Below are positions 7,729-16,197 of a stretch of DNA of 16,197 bases, piece after piece. Both the position numbers and the translations under genes were made by a program. Source of the stretch: Physocladia obscura (taxonomy: Eukaryota; Chytridiomycota; Chytridiomycetes; Chytridiales; Chytriomycetaceae); NCBI GenBank assembly GCA_027596945.1, contig JADGJH010000604.1, forward strand, positions 1-16,197, read 5' to 3'. How positions within the stretch are numbered: position 1 is the stretch's first letter; each line of letters opens with the position of its first letter. The notes under the pieces are model-generated. The model worked only from the letters and a program-made list of their open reading frames with translations, did not search any database and was not told where the DNA came from.

Positions 7729-9102
7729 CAATCGTAAATATTTTTGAAATTGTTTCCCAATAACACAATTGAAAAACTTGATATATTCTGTTATAATAAA
7801 AACCTGTTTCCTTTCGCCGAAACAAAATTAAGTGAGGTTGCAAATCGAAAATCAGAATCAGAAGATTGGGAATGGGATTGCACAGTAGTTTACTGAGGCA
7901 TAAGCAACAAAATCTGACAGTTTCAATATCCGCAATGACTTCATGTTTCAAAATATTAAGGATGGCATGAAACAAAGCACAAATTTTTCAATAGTCCGTA
8001 AGCTCACTGATTTTGTCGACTGATGTTAGGATTAACATTTTGTTGATTTAATTAGGGTTGACTTCTTGTTTTTGTGTGGAAAGAAACTCTGACTTCAAGC
8101 TCTGAAAGTATGGCATATCGAATTAAAACATACAAAGAGAAACAATAATTATTTTGTTGTTCATTGGTATGTATTTTTTTTTTTTTTTCTTGGTTTTGCT
8201 GTTGGCTTAGGGTTTGTGCTTGGTGTCTTTGGTGTCTTCGTAATGTTGCTTTCAGTAGTATTATTTGCATTCAATTCTCATTCATTGACTTGAGCAATGC
8301 TTTTTTTGAATTGAATTGATTTGAATTTCCCGTTTTTCCAGTTGCTTTGTTTGACATTTATGTGATTCTAAGCTGTAAATCCAGCGGTAAATTTTTTGTC
8401 GCATGAGAATGTTTTGGCCATTCAGCGACTGGCGTGGTCATTTCCATACTTCATTTTTACTTGCAAAAACAACTTAAGTGCAAGATGTTTTTTGCAAATC
8501 GCAGATAATTGTTCTTTATCTGAACAAAACATTCAGATTACATGGTATTGCAATTTATGTAATTTTAGGAATGGATTACATAATTGAGTATCATTTTATG
8601 ACCAAATTGCTCACAAACTTTATTGTTGATAACTATTTTGGACGTTTCAAAAACCTCGCAACTCAGATGTTGTGAAAACGGTTGAGCTTGCGAAAGTGAT
8701 TAATCAAACAAGTGCAAATTATTTTGCTGTACATAAAAAGACGCTGAAACTTTGGTTGATAAATGAATAAAAGTTATTCTTTATTTTATAAATTGCCAGA
8801 TATTTTAAAAACCGCTTTAAGGAGTGTGTTGAATTTTAAGAAATTGTTAATTTGCCCAGTTGTACATGCCTTTCTTTACTTAAAAATGAAGTTACAATTA
8901 ACCTAGTATATCCTAGGTTGTTGTGCATCAGAGGAAAATTTCGGAACCTTTGGAAAAACACATTGAATTGAATTCTTTTTTAAGTTTAAAATATCAAGAT
9001 CTACGTGTGATGCTTTCAACTGCTCAAGCATAGCATTCTACAAAATTTCGTAGCTGTTTCACGTTGGATGGAACAGATTTGAAACTACGAAAAAGAAAAA
9101 AA
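7729..9102. other. Gene-free divergent spacer (about 1.4 kb)
   Basis: It lies between the divergent starts of the ankyrin gene and the repeat-protein gene. It is AT-rich with a long T run at about 8167-8188, recurrent TTGAAT words (about 8307-8330 and 8964-8976), and a small perfect hairpin at 8900-8919. Frames of 60-115 codons exist (for example 8396-8675 on + and 7625-7975 on -), but they lack recognisable domains, and most lack a credible start or show no coding-like composition. It probably holds both promoters. A decayed gene cannot be excluded. Confidence 0.5.
8900..8919. other. Short perfect inverted repeat
   Basis: The arms AACCTAG (8900-8906) and CTAGGTT (8913-8919) are separated by six bases, able to form a 7-bp hairpin in the divergent spacer. 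No function can be assigned. Confidence 0.5.
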
Positions 9103-10029
9103 ATGGACAAGGTCGCCAGGGCAAAAAAATGGGAAGACCGGCTTCAATCCCGACTACGAGGCGGAGTGTAACGATTTATTTCTCCATTCTCTTTCTCCCT
9201 TCATAGTTTTGTTTTTACAATAAACTTGTATGTTTGTTATGATAGGAATGTAAAACGCCTTCAAAAGCACGAATTCAATCTTGTCGAGCGAGTGAATGCA
9301 CGAACAGCTGCTGCCGCTGCTGCAATAGCTGTAGACAGTCAGGATGTATCGTTGCCAAGTGCCGCCGAATCGATAAAATCATCAAAACAAACATTTGAGC
9401 AAAGCATTGCTGTTATGTCTGTTGCTATGGCAGCAGTGACAGTTCAAACGAGCAAAAACAACAACAACGACGACGATAATAATGACTCAAAAAAATATGC
9501 CGATACAAGTACAATTATGGAAATTGGAATTGAGAAAAGCATGATGATTGATAGAACTTGTAATGATGATGTAATCTGTTTGGTTGAAACTCGAATTGAA
9601 AGCAGCGCTGGCGTCGATGCAACCAATAGTGATGTTGCTGCCGACATGGTAACCGGCGAAACTCGCAACGAATATTCTTATTGTCCGATTGAAACTCGAA
9701 TCAAAAAAAGTGTTATTACAGATGTGATAGCAGTTAATGCTGCAGGTATGGATATTGGCAAAACTCGAAATAACGATTCAAATTGTTTGGCCGAAACACG
9801 GATCGAGAAAAGTATTGGTGGAGGTGCAGTTGATGGTATCTTGGCTGGTAAAACTCAGAATGACGATACAAATTGTTTAATAGAAAAAATTGCAGCGAAA
9901 GCATCAATAACAGATGCTATTGCAGGAATAGCAACAGCAAGCATTTACAAGAAAAACCAGATTACCTATCATGATATTTACCTTCCGTTCAAGCCAAGAA
10001 CGAAAAATCGCAAAAATGGGAAAAGATGA
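9103..10029 (+). CDS. Small repeat protein with Cys / ETRIEKS motif (probable 2 exons)
   Basis: Proposed exons 9103-9167 and 9246-10029, giving 282 residues. Exon 2 is certain as an open frame; its first own ATG is only at 9415. Exon 1 begins at an ATG in a GC-rich patch and its phase joins exactly. The N-terminus is basic and helical (residues 1-40), followed by a poly-Ala run, an Asn/Asp-rich linker (about 90-105), then about five degenerate tandem units (about 113-254) of 30-37 residues. Each full unit holds N-[DE]-x-x-x-C-[LP]-x-E, usually followed by TRI-[EK]-x-S. The C-terminus is basic (KPRTKNRKNGKR). No known family is recognised, and no signal peptide or membrane segment is seen. The next gene's ATG is only 94 nt past the stop. 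An alternative donor two bases upstream (9166) would link a different upstream frame, so exon 1 is the weak point. Confidence 0.5.
9168..9245 (+). other. Proposed intron of the repeat-protein gene (78 nt)
   Basis: It starts GTAACG and ends TGATAG, with a pyrimidine-rich stretch at 9180-9202. Exon 1 leaves phase 2 and the acceptor supplies the third base (GT+G = Val). An alternative donor GTGTAA at 9166 overlaps it. Confidence 0.45.
9517..9942 (+). repeat. Degenerate tandem coding repeats (ETRIEKS units)
   Basis: ETRI or its relatives start at 9586, 9691 and 9793, with a degenerate fourth (EKIAAKAS) at 9883 and a partial one (MEIGIEKS) at 9517. The spacing of 90-105 nt corresponds to 30-37 residues. 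Each unit from the second on has a Cys five to six residues before the ETRI-like core. Nucleotide identity between units is modest, so the array is old or selected at protein level. Confidence 0.7.
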
Positions 10030-10123
10030 GTTGGAAATTCAGAATGATTGCTATTTGGGATTGATTGGAGAAAATTAAATATTGTTTCAAAGGGAGATTA
10101 ATTATTGTTTTTTTCAAACTCCG

Positions 10124-13100
10124 ATGTCTTCAACGGCAGACACTCTTGACAGAGACTTTGCCTCGCAAAGGCACGTCGAAGCGAAAGTTGAAGAAAGCGA
10201 CGACTCGGAACAGCTCGACGAGCGGGCGTTGTCGGCATCGAGTACGTTGAATTCATTGGGCTCACCCTCGTCCCGGCGCGAGTCGCAGTTGTCGCAGGCG
10301 CCGCCGCTGGTCAAGCGCAAGTCGGTGCCGCACTGGCCGAAGGTGGCGGAGCTTGTGCGCAACATTGAGGCCGAGGCCGAGGTCCGCCAGTTGTCCACCA
10401 CGTCGTCGTTGTCATCCGCACCTGGGTCGATATCGTCCCTGGGCTCTCTTGCCTCAAACGCAAAGCCGAAGCATCCAGCCCTTGCCCCAACAACCAGCCG
10501 CTCGCATGCTGTCTTTCGTCCCGACCCCTCAAATCCCTATCTAAATAAAAATCTGTCGCCATTCTTGTCCCCAACCGACAGATCCAAGTCTTTGCCTGTT
10601 CTGCTGAACACGAACTCCTCCGATCCCGATCCGAATCCTGAAGACCAACTCAATGTACCCATTATTCCCATGCCAACCTCCACCATGCCAGCAAATACAG
10701 CCACAACCGTAAACCGTATCAGAGCTAAATCTTTTCCTGCTGCCTTTGTCTCCTCCCCATTAGACACGCTTGATATTGAACTAGATGATGTGACTGGCAA
10801 TAATCAAACTCTCAATCATTCCGAACCGACACTTTTGTTGGTGGATCTTCCTCTCGGTGCTTCAGCTGCTCAATTCTCGCAACCTCCTGAAAAACAAGTT
10901 AAGAAAGTCAATAAATCTTTAAAAGAACGCAGCGAGTTGTCCCATTAGCAAAGCGAATGTATTCAATAAGAGTAACTCAAATCTTATTGAAATACTCCAT
11001 CTTCAGAAATCGCAACCACTCTTTGGCTTCTCATCACTAATCAACGAATACGGTCCATCTTTTTTGCGCCGAAAACAACATACCCTGAGCGATTCCGTAA
11101 TTGAAACTATTGCAGTTCCAGCTGTGAATGTGTCGGTTTTAACAACAACAGAAACCATTTCAGCACCGCCCGACACGGTTGCTCCACGAAATTCCGATGT
11201 TCTTTTTATCCAAGAACAGCCACAACAAAGTCCAATCGCGAATAATTCGATTATTGAACCCATTTCTATTATTACTGTTCCAACAGCGGCAACATCAGTA
11301 CCAGCATATGTATCTTCAGCTATCATTTCATCGAAATTAGAATTGCCAAAAACCTCAGAACCTGAAATATCCATTAACGTATTATCGCAACCACTTTTCT
11401 CGACCTTCGGCTACATTTCTGATACACTTCCATCTCGAGTATCAAAAGAACTATCGTCGTTGTCATCATCACCATCACCATCATCTTTATCATCTTCGTT
11501 ATTATTGCCGTCACGCAAAGAATCTTCACCACCACGCGCCTATCGGCCATCGCCCCCAAGATTCGATTTTTCGTTACTGGTTGAAAAACACCAATCTACC
11601 ACGACAACTGCGTGGATTCCGCCGCTGGAGCCGCAGCTACCATCGTGGGATGGAATCGACATGGATGATGTAAACGACATAAGTGTTGATTCTAATGGAT
11701 TGGCTGAGCCGCGGAATGAGAGTTTGCTAGAAACTGTGATTGAGGAGGAGGAGGATGAGGATGAGGATGCGAAAAAAATTGAATATCATGGAATGGAGTA
11801 ATCTCTTTTTTAAAAATACTTCGAAAAAAGAACACTCACTCACAAAAAAAAAAGTTTATTCATTAGAGAACTGCAGCCAGAATCATCATCAGAATCAATG
11901 CTCAAAAACGGCATTGCAAGCGGCAATAATCGCATTCTAGATATAGTCATTGAGGTTTCGGAGGAGAACCAACCTATGGCAAACGTTGAATCCATGGATG
12001 AAAAGGTTTTTATTCTTCCGCTGCAGTAGTATACTTACTAGGGAAAAAACTAAAAAACAACACAGGGTATTCATAGTGTTACCGATGCTGCTAAATTCGC
12101 TGTTATTTCTGGCATAACCACTACCAATTCACAGTCACTGCAAGAAAAATTCTCAGATTACAATCTATCATCTGCCGTGGGGAATATTGTTGAAACAGCA
12201 GTTCTATCAGTGAATACAGTAGCCTCAGTAACACCAGCAGCGCCGTCATCTGTTGTGAAAGATGCGTCAAATAATATTGCTAACCCACCAACACTTGACA
12301 AACCAGTGAGGGATCAAGACGGCAAAAGTGTTTTGTCTGTACTGCCATTGCAAGAAGATGCTAAAGCATTTCTAGCAGTTGGGGCTTCTGTTAATTTGTT
12401 TGAGAACCCAGATAGTGGTGATACAGACGTTGGTAGTACAATTTCTGGGTCTTCGATAATTGTTGAAGCAGTCACTGCGAAAACAGCGGTGATAACAACA
12501 GCAGGTTTTCCTACGGCTGTTTCTGTAGCTGATAAATCTTCAGAAGTCAAAGCTGATGATGGGAAGAGAATTTTTATGGCAGCGGAAGTGACAGGAGTGA
12601 CGTCATCATCCGTTAGTGAAATAACTCTGTCTGCGTCGTTGGATTCAATTGCTGCTGTTTTTGAGGATACTAAACCGTCTGTAACAACTGCAAAAATTAG
12701 CATTGCTAAAAAATCTACTGATATTGTTGCTTTGCCACTTCCGACTTCTTTCGTTGTAGATAAGGACACCACGGTAGCAGAGAGCGTAACAACAGCAACT
12801 ACTATTGAGGCTCTCGAAAAAACTGATGGTTTTTTTGATGCAATCAAAGAAGGAGCTTCTATTGTGAAAAATATCAATAGCGAGTATGTTGATCATCATT
12901 ATCTACCAGTCAATTCTACTGAAAATGTTGAAATGGTTAATAATTCACAAGTCAATGAATTTGCATATCAAATTGACAAAAGTGTTGGCTTTCATTCTGT
13001 GGAGACAGTGTCTGAACCTTTGACTGCGGTTGCTGTTGAAACTGTAGAATCTGATCGTGTCATACCCCTTGCTGTTGCTGTTGAAAAATCCAATGTGACA

Positions 13101-16011
13101 CCTGCGATTCCTGTAGTAGAAATCAATTCAGCACAAGTTGTCCAAGAAATTGTAGTAGTGGACCCGCCAGTTGCATCGACACTGATAAATAAATTAGTGG
13201 TTGACTCTGCGGTTACCCGTGAGATAGAAGAGGCTGCGATTGATGTGACTGGAGCAGATGTGGATGTTGTGGTCAATCGTATGGCAGTAGTGAGGATTTT
13301 TGGGCAAGAAGAGAAGGTTGCAGAACATGACGTTAAACAGATAGCAGATGAGGTTATTGAAATGTCTGACTTGGTATTTGAAATTGAACAATTTGACTCT
13401 ATATCTACTCAAACACAAGAGAAAATCGTTAGCGAGGCTAGTTTGCCTGCGTTTGTGATTGAAGATGATGTTAGAGAGATTGGAAATCTTTCCAATACTT
13501 TGGCAACTGCAACTGACTTTCCTGCGTTAACTGAACTATCGAGCGTATTTAATTCGAACCTAAGTGCAGCTGTCAACACAACAATACCAACGCTCTCGTC
13601 TTTTCAATCTCATGTTATTCCTACTGAATCAAAAGCCGTAGAAGTATCTCAAAACCACGAGGCGGCAACGACAAATGAACACAAAGATACATTTTTGAAT
13701 CAAAATCTTGCTGAAGATGACTACGAAGTTGTGAGTTTGCATGATTTGGAGGCAATGGATAAGCGATATCGACGACTTTCAGAGATTTTGACGCAGCATG
13801 TTGTTGGTGACAGTATCACAGAGAACAAAAAATTGAGTAGTTCGAGTGCAAGTATGCCGGAAGAAGAGAAAGGACTAAAACAAGAAGTTTTGCGTGCAGA
13901 AAATGATGTTGAAGTGGTAAGCTTAAATGATTTAGAAGTGATGGATAAGCGGTATCGACGCCTTTCGCAGATTTTGACACAGCAGGTTGTTATTGGTAAC
14001 GGTGGTGGTGATGGGAACTTGAGTGCAACAACCGGAACAGATTTTCTTGAAGAAACTGTGCCATCAGTGAAGTCTCCAGCGGTTGAAGATATTCTTGCAG
14101 CATCCGGTTTGGGACAATCGTTGGAACTCAAGATTGCTGAACTTGCTACGGATTTGAAGTTGAGCGATACTTTAGAAAATGGACTGGAATACAAAAGTCC
14201 ATTAACTACTGCTTCTTCAATGGTAAAATTTTTTAGTACTTATGTTTTCTTTTTTTTTTTTTGCTGAATTTCATGCTCCAGAAATCCATTTTCAAACGAT
14301 TGTTTGGCGCTGCCGTCCCACCACTAGTCAGAAATACAAGTGATGAAAATCTGAACACAATGTCATCGCTTGGGCTGGCAAAGGGTTCGAAAGCTACGCC
14401 GAGTTTGACTTCGAAACAATCTTCCATTATTACTATTTTTGAGGAAGACGAGGTTGTCGAAGAACCAATGCGTTCTAAGCGAGCAAATTATTCAAATCTG
14501 AGGACTTCTCGAAACATTTTCCCTTCTTCTGACAGTGAAAACGTTGCACTAATTGAATCAGCTCCTTCACAGTTGTCAAATGGAATTGAAAATGCTTCTG
14601 ATGAGTCGGATGCTTTATTCTCTAGGACTTCTTTTGTTGTGAGTTTTTCTTTGTAACTTGCTTCAAATAGTTTAACAAAAAAAAAAGAAAACTGCATTCG
14701 AAAACATATTTGGTGGATCAAAGTACTCCAGTATTGAATCTGCGACAATAGAAGATAACTCAGATGATGAAAAGAAGTCTTCAAAATCTTATGGTTACAG
14801 GAAATTATCTGTAGTTGATGAAAATTCTGTTTCAGATTTCTCTGAAGTGAATAATGTTGAGTCTGTTGCAAAGAATAGTGAAGCAATTTTAGAACAGATA
14901 TATGAACCTCGAAGCTCTGCAAGCAGCGTCCGTTCGCACCGAGCAAGCTTTAACTGGACGAATAACCATGATTCTGACTCCGCATCATTATATTCTGTGG
15001 AGCTCGACCCCCAATTTAAATGGTTTGATAAAGGCACTGTCTTTAACGGCGAGTCTATTGGCGCCGAACTGTTAAAAACAGATGATTCGTCACCTGCTTC
15101 AGCCAAGCCAATACGCGTCATGCGATCGAACCGATCAATTCAACAACTTCGCAATGTAATAAAAATGATTGATGGTGCAATTGAAGATAGCGGTGGCATT
15201 GTTTCTGAAATTGGGAGCGAGTTTTCTGGCCCTACATCATCTCTTCGAAGTATTGCATCCTTGGGTTCTCTGCGAGAATCGGCAGGATCAAAGCTGAAAA
15301 TTATTGGTGAAGAGCAGGAGGAGGAGGAAGAAGAGGAGGCTCAAAATGAACTGAGCATTCTTGAAATCTCTTTGACAACGATTGTTCAACCTCCTGTGAA
15401 CGTAATTGTTGGAGATCCCTTAATTAAGAACGCGGCGATGCTTGAAAGAACTGAAATTAATTTGCAAGAGAGCGATAAAGAAAACATACCGAATGCCAAT
15501 GCCACCATATCCCCAACTATATCGTTCGAACCAGGAAGTTCAAATGATGATTTATCAACAAGCCAAATGATACTTTTCAATACAGATAATGTTATTCCAG
15601 AGTTTGAGGAGCGCAATCAGGCATCTCTTTTGGAAATTGTGAACGAAGAAGATTTTATGTCAAAATCTAGCGAATGTGAACCTTTTATCGGAATTTCCTC
15701 AATTGTGGATTCCAAAATTAATGCTGCAAGTGTCGCGGAAAATTTGAACGAAGGCAATATATTTTCTGAACCGATCAGCTCTGATATGATAGCCATCACA
15801 AACGCAAGTCTTGTCAATGAATTGGAAGCACTGATTGGGGTATCCTTCAATTTTTTTTTAATTGAGATTGTATGTATGGGTCGTTAATGATTGAAACTCT
15901 ATTTTTCAGAATTCCGGTGTGGTAGACGGATTTTCAAATGAAGGTTCAATGACCTACAACATCAATGAAAAACTGGCCACTGAAAATGTACAAACCCCAA
16001 CAACGCATTTG
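10124..16011 (+). CDS. Giant multi-exon disordered protein with internal repeats (3' end unresolved)
   Basis: Proposed exons: 10124-10897, 11007-11797, 11867-12005, 12066-14222, 14282-14638, 14688-15839, 15910-16011, together 1,824 codons with no stop. Five large open stretches are thus one gene. The frame closes shortly after each donor, and each junction restores it. The protein is Ser/Thr/Val/Glu/Asp-rich with no signal peptide, membrane segment or known domain, so it is probably disordered. Notable parts: a basic segment VKRKSVPHWPKV (about 65-76); SIxSLGSL motifs near 102 and 1594; an acidic end of exon 2; a duplicated 33-residue module (1117-1149 and 1179-1212) with a kinase-like RRLS site; K-[ST]..[LI]FG at the start of three exons; and an acidic EEQEEEEEEE run in exon 6. 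Without another intron the frame would end at a TAA at 16045-16047, but the last codons look like intron read-through (donor GTAAAT at 16012), so the gene may continue. A large scaffold or regulator is a guess. Exon 1 is GC-rich and later exons AT-rich. It is not recognised. Confidence 0.6.
10898..11006 (+). other. Intron 1 of the giant gene (109 nt)
   Basis: Donor GTTAAG follows CAA; acceptor CTTCAG. Both boundaries are phase 0, linking the frame that stops at 10946-10948 to the frame open to 11801. A phase-0 donor GTCAAT at 10907 is an alternative. A possible branch element (GTAACTC) lies at about 10972-10978. Confidence 0.5.
11798..11866 (+). other. Intron 2 of the giant gene (69 nt)
   Basis: Donor GTAATC, acceptor TTCATTAG. 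Phase 2: GA plus A gives Glu and opens a clean 46-codon exon that is otherwise unconnected to anything. Confidence 0.65.
12006..12065 (+). other. Intron 3 of the giant gene (60 nt)
   Basis: Donor GTTTTT after AAG, acceptor AACACAG, phase 0 on both sides. The donor is weak. An alternative is GTAGTA at 12026 paired with the AG at 12076, which also keeps frame. One of the two is needed because the frame stops at 12027-12029. Confidence 0.5.
13710..13997 (+). repeat. Duplicated 33-residue module in the giant protein
   Basis: Copies at 13710-13808 and 13896-13997, 186 nt apart. They share EVVSLxDLExMDKRYRRLS then xILTQxVV, identical at 26 of 32 aligned residues, while the 29 residues between them are unrelated low complexity. 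Each looks like an amphipathic helix with a basic DKRYRRLS core. Confidence 0.9.
14223..14281 (+). other. Intron 4 of the giant gene (59 nt)
   Basis: Donor GTAAAA, a run of twelve T, acceptor CTCCAG. Phase 0 on both sides. Read-through would give a short poly-Phe tail and a stop, a typical intron signature. Confidence 0.75.
14639..14687 (+). other. Intron 5 of the giant gene (49 nt)
   Basis: Strong donor GTGAGT; acceptor AG after a run of A; phase 0 on both sides. The earlier AG at 14670 would lead to a stop within about 80 nt, so 14687 is preferred. Possible branch sites are TGTAACT or TTTAACA. Confidence 0.7.
15840..15909 (+). other. Intron 6 of the giant gene (70 nt)
   Basis: Donor GTATCC, T-rich interior, acceptor TTTTTCAG. 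Phase 0 on both sides, joining to a 34-codon open exon. Confidence 0.7.
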
Positions 16012-16197
16012 GTAAATCCTATTTTTTTGTTAGATGTATCAATTTAACATGCGAAATACAAAAAAAAAAAAAAAAAAAATTGGAAATTAAGTTTACAAGA
16101 TTATTTTTTGTTATAAAAAAAATAAAAAACCCCGAATTGAAAAATTGAGTATTTTTCTAAAAAAATAATATAAAAAATAATTGAAAATTTAAATCGA
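16012..16197. other. AT-rich tail: unresolved intron or 3' region
   Basis: It starts with GTAAAT, a likely donor. If unspliced, the frame would close with TAA at 16045-16047. A run of about 20 A lies at 16060-16079, and an AATAAA at 16121-16126. It could be the 3'-UTR of the giant gene or its seventh intron, whose acceptor lies beyond the window. Only about 12% of the last 60 bases are G or C, so no coding is expected. Confidence 0.5.

Noticed and set aside
7625..7975. 116-codon minus-strand frame overlapping the ankyrin gene start
   Set aside because: Its 3' part is the shifted frame of the F-box region. The ankyrin gene already has a complete N-terminal domain at its ATG, so an upstream exon is not needed.
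8396..8675. Two overlapping 60-codon frames in the divergent spacer, one Cys-rich
   Set aside because: The first has no ATG start and neither shows a domain or coding-like composition. A decayed gene is possible but unsupported.
9129..9160. GGCTTCAATCC resembling a tRNA T-arm
   Set aside because: No matching acceptor stem, D-arm or anticodon arm at the right spacing. It lies in the GC-rich proposed exon 1.
12314..12877. 187-codon antisense frame opposite exon 4 of the giant gene (also 13721-14194)
   Set aside because: Complementary to a Val/Ala/Thr/Ser-rich coding stretch, which yields few stops on the other strand. The sense frame is longer and contains the duplicated module.

Overview
The window looks like a gene-dense stretch of a eukaryotic nuclear genome, most likely a zoosporic (chytrid-type) fungus. 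The grounds are: small introns (about 50-110 nt) with GT..AG ends, tight spacing between genes, an AT-rich background with many homopolymer T/A runs, TAA and TGA both used as stops in the standard code, a GATA zinc-finger protein, and an F-box-like/ankyrin protein of the kind that is abundant in chytrid proteomes. The taxon is an inference from style and family content. No sequence here names the organism.

Layout. 1-682: non-coding upstream region with a doubled TATA-like element. 683-2650 (+): intronless gene for a coiled-coil, Gln-rich, two-zinc-finger protein. 2710-4662 (+): a second intronless gene with the same order of parts, apparently a diverged tandem paralogue. 4839-5911 (+): a two-exon GATA-type zinc-finger gene. 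5912-6258: convergent 3' regions. 6259-7728 (-): F-box-like/ankyrin-repeat protein. 7729-9102: gene-free divergent spacer. 9103-10029 (+): probable two-exon gene for a small repeat protein with a conserved Cys and an ETRIEKS-like motif. 10124 to at least 16011 (+): one very large gene of at least seven exons (about 1,824 codons visible), rebuilt here from five open stretches by phase-matched GT..AG introns. It encodes a Ser/Thr/Val/Glu-rich, probably disordered protein with internal repeats. 16012-16197: AT-rich tail, probably an intron or 3' region that the window does not resolve.

Working together. The first three genes (two paired-finger proteins and a GATA protein) are tandem on the + strand and all look like nuclear DNA-binding regulators. 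The F-box/ankyrin protein is a plausible ubiquitin-ligase substrate adaptor. The repeat protein and the giant disordered protein are unrecognised. No CRISPR array, rRNA, tRNA, transposon or viral gene was seen. The most unusual items are the giant multi-exon gene with its duplicated 33-residue module and recurring exon-start motif, the zinc-finger paralogue pair, and the ETRIEKS repeat protein.
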